Numbered from the stretch's first letter, positions 27,579 through 36,600 are shown. The stretch is 64,000 nt of DNA from Vespa crabro (GCF_910589235.1 NC_060977.1:401001-465000); one strand, 5' to 3'. The notes: a model not told the origin generated them from the letters alone. Made by a program: numbers and translations.

Positions 27579-27911
27579 ATATTGTGAAGGTGGGCACCGG
27601 AGGGGTGCCTGCACCTATGCTACCTCGCCCATTAGGGCATACGCTACGGTTCTAACCACAGACAGCAGCCACCACTGCGAAGAAACCGGATTCGGAAAAA
27701 CCCAAAACTCCTGCCGGCGGGCAGGGTGAGCGGTTTAGCCACGGTTGACATCCTCACAGCAACGAATCCCTACGGTGATGCCAACCGCGCCCACGGGGAA
27801 CCACGGGGAGGCCCGCTCACAGTACCACGACCCTAGGTACTCGTTCCGTAGGATGGGATGGGATCGGAAGGATTGTAGGATGAGGTAAGAGTTGTGAGGG
27901 TGTGTGAGAGG

Positions 27912-27950
<39 letters not shown>

Positions 27951-28070
27951 AGACGCGCTCGAGCGACTCCGACCCTATCCTGTTCGAGAGTGGGTTTACC
28001 TGAGAAGATTACAGGCTCCCACCCCCATCACCGGGACTCCGACAAGCCCAGCTGAACAGGATTTACGAAA
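27579..28070 (-). other. A2 3' untranslated region with terminal hairpin and long homopolymer
   Basis: This non-coding stretch lies between the ORF2 stop (28071-28073) and the 3' terminus. On the + strand, GGCACC at 27593-27598 pairs with GGTGCC at 27604-27609 across a 5-nt loop. That gives a 6-bp hairpin about 15 bases from the end, which could be part of the structure recognised by the element's reverse transcriptase. A run of 36 A on the + strand (27912-27947, U in element RNA) replaces runs of 5 to 9 A in A1 and A4. The block with TGATGCCAACCGCGCC is shared with A1; A4 has a close variant. Confidence 0.75.
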
Positions 28071-28577
28071 CTAACAAACCTTGATAAGGAGGGTTTCTTT
28101 ACAATAGTCCGCGAAGAGAGAGAAGGCCTCTGCCGTTGAGACAAGATGTCTCGCTGCTTCGGGCCAGCTTCTTTCGCGAAGAATTTCCTCCAGAGCAACT
28201 CTCTGGGGGTCAAAGACCGGACAGTCGACGATGTGGTGCAAAACCGTGTCCTCTTCGCCGCACTCGCAGGTTCCTTCCGTCGTTATGTTCAGCGCCTTTA
28301 GTTTCGCCTTGAAGGCGCCGTGACCTGAAAGAAACTGAGATGTATAATGGTTAGGGGAGATGAAGCGGGCACCCATCCTTGTCTTGATGTCCGGGAAGTA
28401 CGCGTGTGTGATCCGTCCCTTTGTGGAGAGCTCCCACCTAGATTGCCAAATCCTGCAAATTTCGTCCTCTATTCCTAATCTTACCGCACGTTTGTTCTCT
28501 GCGCCTTCCGGTCTACGCGTTATGGTCCCGTTCTTCCTATTCTTTCTTATTTCGTAAATCTTCCTACGTTTAAGGAG
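28071..28577 (-). pseudogene. A2 ORF2, C-terminal part cut off by a stop codon
   Basis: Immediately after the TAA at 28578-28580 the same frame continues open for 168 codons to TAG at 28071-28073. It starts LLKRRKIYEIRKNR and includes IEDEICRIWQSRWE. The C-terminal motif CECGEEDTVLHHIVDC lies at 28221-28268 and has the form C-x1-C-x7-H-x4-C. In A4 the codon at the stop position is CAG (Gln), and A1 also has Gln, so the TAA is a recent C-to-T change or one reading error. Unless the stop is read through, the protein lacks its zinc motif. Confidence 0.85.
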
Positions 28578-31325
28578 TTAGAGGTCGACCGGTGGTTCTC
28601 CCGCTATTACGCAGAGGGATTCAGTCGCTGTCGTCCGGTACGCGGATGTAACCGAGATGAGGGCCGATCGCTGGGTCGCGCTTAGCCTTTTAAGGTCCCC
28701 TTCGGTGCAGAGGTCTGACCATCCCGCCGCTGCATACGTGACCGTGGGCGTAAATACGCCTCGGTATAGAGTCCGTAGGGCATAATGACGGAGCCCCCAT
28801 TCCCTAGCCGCTAACCTTCCTAATTTTGCGAAAAGGGGCCCGACCTTATCATTTAGATACCGGCAATGCGTCGAAACTCCTAGGCCTTTATCAAAGTGGA
28901 TACCGAGATATCTAACTGATCCCTTGAATCTGATGCTACTACCCCCTATCTTTATAGTAGGTGGCCTACTGGCTAAGTCCGTCTTTTTCGACGTTTTATG
29001 CTTCCTATCTGGTCGGAGTCCCCCCCTTCTCCCTATGGGTTTCCTCTTGACCCAGTCGCTCTTCAGAACGATAGCCTCCGTTTTCCGTTCTGAGATTGTA
29101 AGTTTCGCCGCGGAGCACCATTCCGTGATGCTCTTAACCGCACGGTTCCCTACCTCCTCTAGTTCCTTCCTAGAGTCACCGTCGATGATAACGAGTAGGT
29201 CGTCCGCGTACGCGATTGCGTTGATTTCCGATGATTTCTCGAGGATTCGAAGGAGCTGGTCAAACATGAGGTTCCAGCAGGAGGGGCCTAGGACCGAACC
29301 TTGTGGGCAGCCTCTCGAAGCCTGCTTGGAAATCTCATGCTCTCCCAATGCTATCTTAACTCTACGGTCCGCGAAGTAGTTAGTCATTACGTTGAAGACA
29401 TTCCTCGGGCAGTCTCGATCCCGGAGTGCCTTGAGAACCAAGGGCCACCAGACATTATCAAAGGCTCCCGAGATGTCGAATAGCAGTGCAATGACGTATC
29501 TCCGTGAGGAGGCAGAAACAATTCGGCGCATCTCGACTATCGCGTCCTCGGTGGAGCGTCCTGGGACGAAGCCGTATTGTGTATCCGAGAGTTTACCCGG
29601 CGCAAGGGATGTAGCTTCTAGGCGCATCTTGAGCAGCCTTTCTAGAACTTTTCCTACGACCGAGAGGAGGCATATGGGCCTGTAGGATTTGGGGTCTTCC
29701 GCGTCTTTATCTACGCCTTTAAGGAGTGCTCTTAAGGAGCCTTCTTTCCAAATGGATGGGAAAATGCCCCACTGGAGGCAGCCGTTAAACAGGTCTACGA
29801 AGTGGGAGGGGATGGTGGCAAATGCTCTTTTGAGCACGCACACCTCAATGAGGTCGGGCCCCGGGGCCTTTCCGTTTTTGAGGGACTTTATAACTCGCGC
29901 CACCTCTTCCGCTGTGAAGGGAGGGGCGTCAACGGTTTCCGGGGCATCTCTAGAGGTGTTTCGCACCGCGCGTTGTTCATTCGTGTCCTCGGACTCGCAG
30001 TCGTCCGGGACATGTGTGTCGAGGAGGACTTTCGCCGTTTCGCGGACGTTCATAGTCTTTTTTCCGTCTCTTTTCAGGGTGTTGATCACCCTTTCTACGC
30101 GAAGTTTACCCGCCTGCTGTTTATAGGTATATCCCCACGGATCTTTGTTACCCTGCTCCGTTACGAATTCCCTCCAAATTTCTATTTTTGCGCGCCGTAT
30201 CGCCTTACTATAGGCTCGGAGCGACGTCCTATATTCCCGCATCAACTCGAGACGAGTCGGATCGACTTTCTCTCGTTGGAACGCGCGCCTAAGCCGGGAC
30301 ACCGCCTTCTTCTGTGTCGTTAATGCTGACGTCCACCACGGGTTGGACTTCCGATGGGCCTTTTTCCGTGGCATTGATTCGGAGCACGCGGTTTGTAGGA
30401 CACTTGTGAGCGCATTAGCTCGTGCCTCTACCTCAGAAGCCGATCCTAGATTACTTCCCTCCAGCCTCGCCGTGGAAAGGGAGAGAAGACGCTCAGTGAA
30501 AAGGTCCCAGTCGGCTCTCCTGGTGTTGAACCTCCTGTTCCCCGCCCCCCGAGCGCCCCCCCCTCGACACGGTTCAGTCTTCGGGGGTTGTAACACGATA
30601 TCTATTGAGTTGTGGTCGCTGGACGTCCATCCCGATCTAACTTTCCATTGGCCAATGAATCGGCTCATGGATTGCGACGAGAGGGTAACATCGATATATG
30701 AGGAGCCTCTCGTCGTCCAGAATGTGGGGGGCTGCTTGACGTCGTTGATTACCTTTAATCCGGATGCCCGGATGAGGGCTTCTAATTTCGAACCTCTCTC
30801 ATCGGTGCTCTGAGGGCCCCAGAGAGGTGAGCGCGCATTGGCGTCCAGCGAAATTATTACTCTCTCCCCCCTTAGGGCACGAAGTACCGTATCCAGGTGC
30901 CTAAGGTGCTCTTCTATTTCGTCGCTAAATTGAAAATAATGCGAAACGACGTAGAAAGAGAAGCCGGGTGCTTGCACTTCCGCACATACGCAGTGCGGGG
31001 TGCTGAGCTGCGAGATGAAAAGCAACGCGAAATTCGGGTTGGTCGCCGCGATAGCAGACCATGGTCTCTCATCCCGAGTGGCCGCTAGACTAGTTCCGCT
31101 GCCTAGACCGGTAATCTCGTATCCTGTCTCGTGCTTTTGGACGTATGGCTCCTGCAGGAGTAATACATCTAAGCGTTTATCGCTGATCAGTTCGCGGACT
31201 TCTCCCGTTACCATCCTAGAGCGCCCCATATTAAGCTGCAGGAGGTGGATTTTTGGAAACGCACGGTTGGTATGGGGTGCGATTTGACGATGGGGGTCGT
31301 GTCGATTTCGTTTATCGTGGCACAA
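28578..31325 (-). CDS. A2 ORF2: APE endonuclease and reverse transcriptase
   Basis: This 915-residue open frame encodes the retrotransposition enzyme: it nicks the target and copies element RNA there. Endonuclease blocks are LLQLNMGRS (28-36, Asn32), LLLQEPYVQ (55-63, Glu59), SLDANARSPLWG (159-170), SSYIDVTL (208-215) and SSDHNSI (235-241). Reverse transcriptase blocks are FTAEEVARVIKSLKNGKAPG (470-489), YRPICLLSVVGKVLE (548-562), YGFVPGRSTEDAI (584-596), LFDISGAFD (615-623, Asp617), PQGSVLG (674-680) and AYADDLL (705-711). All expected catalytic residues are present. The frame overlaps ORF1 by 118 nt. The first conserved block starts near residue 28, so translation may begin later than the first ATG or by re-initiation. 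A TAA after residue 915 removes the C-terminal 168 residues. Confidence 0.92.
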   Translation of the reverse strand: MCHDKRNRHDPHRQIAPHTNRAFPKIHLLQLNMGRSRMVTGEVRELISDKRLDVLLLQEPYVQKHETGYEITGLGSGTSLAATRDERPWSAIAATNPNFALLFISQLSTPHCVCAEVQAPGFSFYVVSHYFQFSDEIEEHLRHLDTVLRALRGERVIISLDANARSPLWGPQSTDERGSKLEALIRASGLKVINDVKQPPTFWTTRGSSYIDVTLSSQSMSRFIGQWKVRSGWTSSDHNSIDIVLQPPKTEPCRGGGARGAGNRRFNTRRADWDLFTERLLSLSTARLEGSNLGSASEVEARANALTSVLQTACSESMPRKKAHRKSNPWWTSALTTQKKAVSRLRRAFQREKVDPTRLELMREYRTSLRAYSKAIRRAKIEIWREFVTEQGNKDPWGYTYKQQAGKLRVERVINTLKRDGKKTMNVRETAKVLLDTHVPDDCESEDTNEQRAVRNTSRDAPETVDAPPFTAEEVARVIKSLKNGKAPGPDLIEVCVLKRAFATIPSHFVDLFNGCLQWGIFPSIWKEGSLRALLKGVDKDAEDPKSYRPICLLSVVGKVLERLLKMRLEATSLAPGKLSDTQYGFVPGRSTEDAIVEMRRIVSASSRRYVIALLFDISGAFDNVWWPLVLKALRDRDCPRNVFNVMTNYFADRRVKIALGEHEISKQASRGCPQGSVLGPSCWNLMFDQLLRILEKSSEINAIAYADDLLVIIDGDSRKELEEVGNRAVKSITEWCSAAKLTISERKTEAIVLKSDWVKRKPIGRRGGLRPDRKHKTSKKTDLASRPPTIKIGGSSIRFKGSVRYLGIHFDKGLGVSTHCRYLNDKVGPLFAKLGRLAAREWGLRHYALRTLYRGVFTPTVTYAAAGWSDLCTEGDLKRLSATQRSALISVTSAYRTTATESLCVIAGEPPVDL

Positions 31326-32152
31326 GGCTCGGCGAAGGTGACTCGCGGTGCTTTTGGTTCGGTGTTCGCGCTTGTAACACCATTGATTTCCTGCGTTACG
31401 CCTATATCTGTTTCTTCGGGGTGTTCAAACGGGGCGTCGCCTATTACCGTAGTCGCTTCCGATTCTAGGGGTATAACTATACTTTCCCCGACTTGATCTA
31501 TGTCGATCTCTACAATAGGTGGTAGGGGGTTATTTCTATTCGCTGCGCGTCTTGTGTTATTGCGTAGGTTATAATTTTTCGTGAAGGCTGGGGGCGTATG
31601 TTCCGATTCTGGGAGGGTTTGCGGGGATTTCGCGCGGACGTACGCTCGTGTTCGCGGACGCGTGGCAACCGGTTCTTTGTCTATCGTAGATTCTGCTTGC
31701 CTATCGTTCGGACTGGAAGGGCCGATTTCGCGTATTTCGTTTATCTCTGTGTTCCCGGATAGATTATCTTCGATGATCGTTTGCTTGGCCTTGGAAGATG
31801 GCCGTAGCAAGACCCTATCGCACCTCTCTAATACGATAATAGCCTCTTGAAGATTGGCTAACACCTGATGCAGTCCGGGTTGTACGGGGCAAGGAACGCA
31901 GCGGGGGGTCGCGCGGTCAGTAGCCTTGGACGACGTTCGGGCACTCGACCGGCGGGTTGCTGCGTTCCTACGCTGCCCTACACCGGACGTGCATCCACTC
32001 GTCGTCTTCGGGGGCGCGCATGCCGCGTTGAGCGATGCTATGCGCGAACTTCTCCTGATCACGTTAACCGCCCCTGGGAAAGCCTCCACCCGAAGATCCG
32101 AACGGGAGGCTATTTTACCTCCGGAATATTTTTCCCCACGGACAACCATCAT
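31208..32152 (-). CDS. A2 ORF1 (gag-like protein, no canonical zinc knuckle)
   Basis: This 314-residue open frame lies upstream of ORF2 and matches A4 ORF1 over its full length. It starts MMVVRGEKYSGGK. It has a basic Ser/Arg-rich N-terminal third, a short block CVPCPVQPGLHQVLANLQEA near residues 85-104, an acidic Pro-rich middle, NYNLRNNTRRAANRNN near 190-205, and a conserved tail APRVTFAEPCAT. In this position ORF1 normally coats element RNA. R1-type ORF1 proteins usually carry CCHC knuckles, but I find none here; the CxxC near residue 85 is the only candidate remnant. Function is inferred from position. Confidence 0.8.
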   Translation of the reverse strand: MMVVRGEKYSGGKIASRSDLRVEAFPGAVNVIRRSSRIASLNAACAPPKTTSGCTSGVGQRRNAATRRSSARTSSKATDRATPRCVPCPVQPGLHQVLANLQEAIIVLERCDRVLLRPSSKAKQTIIEDNLSGNTEINEIREIGPSSPNDRQAESTIDKEPVATRPRTRAYVRAKSPQTLPESEHTPPAFTKNYNLRNNTRRAANRNNPLPPIVEIDIDQVGESIVIPLESEATTVIGDAPFEHPEETDIGVTQEINGVTSANTEPKAPRVTFAEPCATINEIDTTPIVKSHPIPTVRFQKSTSCSLIWGALGW

Positions 32153-32223
32153 GATGTGTACGGAAGCAACTTCTTAATTGAACGTAAGGAAAGAAGTTGC
32201 GAAGAAGACTTTAGCTGGAAGAG

Positions 32224-32257
<34 letters not shown>

Positions 32258-32259
32258 TG

Positions 32260-32283
32260 GGAAGAATACTTACGTATTCTTCC
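32260..32283 (-). promoter_or_regulatory. Conserved perfect hairpin in A2 leader, upstream of ORF1
   Basis: The arms GGAAGAATAC (32260-32269) and GTATTCTTCC (32274-32283) are perfect inverted repeats around a 4-nt loop, TTAC. A4 has the same arms with loop TTAA at 57851-57874. The hairpin lies about 110 nt upstream of the ORF1 ATG in both copies, between the leader array and ORF1. Conservation beside an expanded homopolymer suggests a role in leader RNA structure or translation, but that is inference. Confidence 0.7.
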
Positions 32284-32352
32284 ATTAATGGTGGGCGGAG
32301 GTTCGATGACCGCAACAATAGCGAAATGAACATACTGCTACGAGAGAGAAAG

Positions 32353-32387
<35 letters not shown>

Positions 32388-32389
<2 letters not shown>

Positions 32390-32526
32390 CTAAGTCCGAT
32401 AGTCGCATTGCTTTCGGAAAGCATTCGTATAACATTTTCGTCGACTCATCGGAAATTTTCTAAGTCCGATAGTCGCATTGCTTTCGGAAAGCATTCATAT
32501 AACTTTTCATCGACTCATCGGAATTT
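32388..32526. repeat. Two satellite-like units inside the A2 leader array
   Basis: The first two units differ from the others in their second half. After the shared core they continue GCATTCRTATAAC, then TCGTCGACTCATCGGAA, which matches the satellite order CACTCGCATAAC, then TCGACTAGTCGGAA. They therefore align with a satellite monomer along nearly the whole 68-70 bp, while sharing the TTGCTTTCGG segment with the element-type hairpin units. A4 has no such units. Confidence 0.8.
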
Positions 32527-32710
32527 TTCTAAGTCCGATAGTCGCATTGCTTTCGGAACTTAGAAGCAACATTAAGCCCGAAGGCTATACCATCGACTTA
32601 GAAATTTTCTAAGTCCGATAGTCGCATTGCTTCCAGCCCCAGAAGCAACGTTTACGTACTCTAAGTTTACTGTAATTATCCGATTTATACTAAGTTCAAT
32701 AGTCGCATTA

Positions 32711-32764
<54 letters not shown>

Positions 32765-33045
32765 AAGTCCGATAGTCGCATTGCTCTCGAAACTTAAGAG
32801 CAATATTATGCCCGAAGGCTAGACCATCGACTTAGAATTTTTCCAAGTCCGATAGTCGCATTGCTTTCAAGTCTCGAGAACAATTAAGCCCGTAGGCTAT
32901 GCCGACTATTTCTAAGTTCAATAGTCGCATTGCTTTTAGCTTTTAAAGCGACATAAGCCAGCAGGCTATACCGACTATGTAATTTTTAAGTACAATAGTC
33001 GCATTGCTTTCGGTTTCGAAAGCAACATTTTTCTCGGTATGCGGT
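32388..33045 (-). repeat. Tandem array in A2 5' leader, about nine units
   Basis: Units of about 70-80 bp start near 32388, 32458, 32528, 32608, 32689, 32763, 32843, 32912 and 32988. Each carries the core AAGTCCGATAGTCGCATTG or a close variant, which differs from the satellite core by one base. Most units then form a hairpin: 32627-32633 with 32642-32648, 32781-32787 with 32797-32803, and 33004-33012 with 33017-33025. Most hairpin units end with an AAGCCCGAAGGCTATACC-like stretch. Unit borders form palindromes, for example a perfect 10+1+10 one at 32595-32615. The fifth unit is interrupted by 46 A (32714-32759). A4 has only about three units, so copy number varies. Confidence 0.85.
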
Positions 33046-33068
33046 CATGGAACACGCCCACCATTAAT

Positions 33069-33664
33069 TTTGAGAAGTTCCAACTTGGTTGCGTGTTTTA
33101 GTTTACCGAAACCGGTATTTTCAAAATTTGTGAAATTTTGGAAAATTTCCAAAAAAATTTTTAAAGTCACGGGCGACAAGGTCTATAGGGCCGTGCCTGA
33201 GGCCCCCGGGCGACACGGCCCGTAGAGCCGTGCCTGAAGTGTTTCCCGCGTTTTCTAATTTTTAGGTTAGAGTGCCGCAGGTGTGCCAACTGTTAATAAT
33301 TAAAGTAGCATGCAGTCATACCACTACAGCTTTTCTTGTCCAGCACGAACGACCAATGGACGATCGGCGATTATGTGGTGGCGCTTCAGTCACAATCCAA
33401 AGATTTCTATAGAGTGCGCCATCGTCCGTAGACTATATAAAAATCAATATGGCCTCCTCGAAATTAGTACGCACAATTATGCACTAATAACACGATAATT
33501 AATCAACTCCCACTGTTGATTAATATCACAGTTTGTTCACTGCACTTAGATGAACGTGTGGGATATAAATTTTTTCTCGGCAATGCACTTTTTACCGGAA
33601 AATTTTTCACAAAGCGCGGAGCACGATGCGACACGTCTTTCCCGTATGGCAGCCATGTTGGAAC
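33069..33664 (-). other. A2 5' terminal leader segment
   Basis: This is non-repetitive sequence between the array and the 5' target duplication. Its first part, to about 33255, is shared with A4, including the GGGCGACAAGGTCTATAGGG region. The remaining roughly 410 bp is found only in A2, because A4 is truncated here. It holds a hairpin at 33498-33524 (ATTAATCAAC and GTTGATTAAT around 7 nt, with three more pairs past one bulge) and a TATATAAAAA on the + strand at 33434-33443. A promoter is expected near the 5' end of such an element, but I cannot place it. Confidence 0.65.
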
Positions 33665-33680
33665 TTCCAAGTCAGACAGT
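33665..33680. repeat. Target site duplication of A2, 5' side
   Basis: TTCCAAGTCAGACAGT is identical to 27563-27578. It is followed by CGCATTGG, so the satellite is in its normal register here. Confidence 0.9.
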
Positions 33681-36600
33681 CGCATTGGATCGTGGGCCAC
33701 TCGTATACATTACCCACGACCATGGGGAATATTTCCATGTCAGATAGTGGCATTGTTTCGAGAGCCACTCGCCCAACTTTCACTCAACTAGTGACAATAT
33801 TTCTAGGTCCGAAAGAGGCACCAATTGTAGGTGCGCTCGTATAACATTCCCTCGACTAGTTGGAATATTCCTATTTCCGAATGTCGCTTTAGTTCGAGGG
33901 ATACATGTATATCTTTCACCTGACTTGTCGAAATATTTCCAAGGCCGACAGTTACTTTCTAACGGCAGCATTCGTATAACATTCCATCGAATAGTCATAA
34001 TATTTCCAAGTTCGAGGGTCGCTTTGGTACACAAGCCACTTGCATAACTCTCCCTCGACTTGTCGGAATATTTCTAGTTTCGACAATCGCATTGTGTCGA
34101 ACGGCACATTCTCATCTTTCCCACAACTTGTCGGGAAATTTTCATGTTCAACAGCCGCATCGGATCTAGAGTCACTCGAATAAATTTCCCTCGACTAGTC
34201 GGAATATGTCCTAGTCCAACATCCGTATTGGTTTGAGTGGCACTTGCATAACAGTACCTTGACCACTTGGAATATACCCAATTCCGATAGTCGCTTTGGT
34301 TCACAAGTAACTCGAATAAATTACCCAGGACTAGTCACAATATTTCCAAGTCCGACAACAGCATTGTTTCGAGAATCAATGGCATAACTTACCATCGGAT
34401 AAACGATATATATCCATGTCCGACATTCGCATTTGCTATTGAATCTCTCACATAATATTTCCTCGACTAGTGGGAGTATTTCCCACTCCGATTGCCGAAT
34501 TTTTTCGATGCACGAGAATAAATTTCCCCGACTGGTGGGAATATTACCAAGCCTGACGGACGCATTTGTTCTAGAATCAGTCGCATAAATTTCCCTCGAT
34601 TAGTCGTATAATTTCCAAGTACGAAAGCTTCATTGGTTCGAGAGGCAATCACAAAACTATTTCTAGACTAGTCGGAAGACTTCGATGTCCGTCTGTCGCT
34701 TTCGTTTGAGTCGAAATCGAATACGTTTCCTTTGCCTAGTCGGAAGATCTCATATTTCGAGAGTCGTAATGTTTCGAGAGGCATTCATATAAATTTTCCT
34801 CGACTATTCGGAATTATTCCAAGTGTGACAGTAATGACCTTCACATTAGTTTTCAAACCACACTCATAACTCTCCCTCCAATAGTAGTAATAATTCCAAG
34901 TCCTGCTGCAGTATTGGTGTGAGAAACATTTGGAAAAATTTCCAATCACTTATAGGAATATTTGCAAAACCGACCTTCGCATTGGTTCAGTATAACTTGT
35001 ATAACTTTCCCTCAACTAGACGGAATATTTGTAATTCCGATAGCTGCATTTGTTCGAAAGGTACTAGCACAACATTTCATCGACTAATCGGAATATTTAT
35101 TTTTCCGACAGTCGCATTGGTCTAGTGGCACACTCAGAGCTTCCCGTCGACTAGTCAGAATATTTCTAGGTGGGACAATAGCTTTGATTTGTGAGTCTCT
35201 CACATAAATTTCCCTCGATTAGTTGAAATATTTAAAAGTACGTAAGTTGCATTGGTTCGAGAGGCTCTCGCATAACTTTCCCTCGACAAGTCGGGATGTT
35301 TTCATGTCCGACCGCCGCATTAGTTCTAGTGTCACTTACATAACTCTCCCTCGGCTAGTAGTCGTATCTCCAAGTCCTACATCTGCATTGGTTGGAGAAA
35401 CACTCGCATAACTTTCCTTCGACTCGACGGAATATTTCCAAGCACGATCGTCGCATTGGTTCACGAGACACTCGCATGACTTTTCCTCGACAAGACAGGA
35501 TGTTTTCATATTCGACCGTTACATTAGTTCCAAAATCACTCGCTTAACATTCCCTCGACAATGGGGAATATTCCCCATATCTACAGTAGCTTTGATGGAC
35601 TAGTAGCTCGAATAAGGGTTCTCCTTCTGTTCGGAAAGATATTAAGTCCGATAGTCGTAATGTTTCGAGTGACACCCGCTTAACTTTCTCTCGACTAGCC
35701 GGAATGTTTCCAAGAACGACATTCGCTTTGGTTCTCTAGTCACTCGCATAATTTTCTCTCGTCTATTCGGAATATTTCCGGCATATATAAGTCCGGCATC
35801 CGTAATGGTTTGTGAGGCGTACGCATAACATTCCCCCGACCAGTTGGAATATTTCAAAGACTGGTATTCGCATTGGTTCCAGAGGCAGTCACCTAAATTT
35901 CTTTCGTATAGTCAGAAACCTTCCAAGATCGACAGTCGTATTGGTCCGAGATACACGCGCAAAATATTCAACCGGCTAGTTGGATCATTTCCAAGTCCGA
36001 CATTTGCATTGGTTCGTCACACGCCGACAGTCGGTTTGGTTTGTGAGGCAGACGCATAAGTTTCCTTCGATTAGTCAGAATACATCCAATTATGACAGAC
36101 GCTTTGGTTCACAAATCACTCGCATATCATTCCCTCTGGTTGTCGAAATATAATCAAGAATGTCTGTCGCTCTGTTTCGAGTAGCACTCGCATACCTTTC
36201 AACCGGCTAGTCGGAATATTTCCAAGTTCGTCAGTCGCTGTGGTTCCGATGCTACTCGAATAACTTTCCCTTGAATAGTCCTAATATTTCCTAGCCCGAC
36301 AGTCGTATTAGTCCGAGAGGCACTCGGTAAACCTTCCGTCGACTAGTCTAGCCTTTTCCAAATCCGACAGCAGATTTGGTTTGTGTGGCAGTCGCAAAAC
36401 TCCCTTCCGACTTGTCAGGATATTTTCAATTCCGACCGTTTCTTTGTTTGACGTGACACTCGTATAACTTTCCCTCGTCCAGTAGAAATATTATCAAGAA
36501 CGTCTGTTCCATTCTATCGAATGGCACTCGCATAACCTCGACGAATCTGAATTTTTCTTAGTCAGACAACCGCATTGGTTTGTGAGGCAGACGCATACCT

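Larger units (their letters stand above)
32284..33068. repeat. 14-bp inverted repeats bounding the A2 leader array
   Basis: ATTAATGGTGGGCG at 32284-32297 is the exact reverse complement of CGCCCACCATTAAT at 33055-33068. The tandem array lies between them. A4 has the same pair at 57875-57888 and 58165-58178 around a shorter array. The pair could close a long stem in the leader RNA, or mark the ends of an inserted foldback unit. Confidence 0.8.
27579..33664 (-). mobile_element. Non-LTR retrotransposon A2, full length, R1-clade-like
   Basis: A perfect 16-bp target duplication brackets 6,086 bp. Reading on the - strand: a 1.5-kb leader with a tandem hairpin array (33664-32153), ORF1 (32152-31208), ORF2 overlapping it in another frame (from 31325), and a 0.5-kb 3' region (28070-27579). 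There is no terminal poly(A). The 3' terminus on the element strand ends in CACAAT followed by the target. ORF2 has a complete endonuclease-RT layout with one premature stop. It is the best-preserved copy here and the best reference for the family. Confidence 0.92.

Noticed and set aside
27912..27947. Poly(A) tail of element A2
   Set aside because: The run is A on the + strand while the element is on the - strand, and it lies about 330 bp inside the 3' end. It is an internal U tract in element RNA, not a tail.
32211..32463. Open frames with long poly-Lys or poly-Phe tracts
   Set aside because: They are produced only by the A homopolymers in the A2 leader.
22139..33664. rDNA insertion site for R1-like elements
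   Set aside because: No 28S rDNA sequence flanks any copy; the flanks are satellite, family B or the purine-rich segment.
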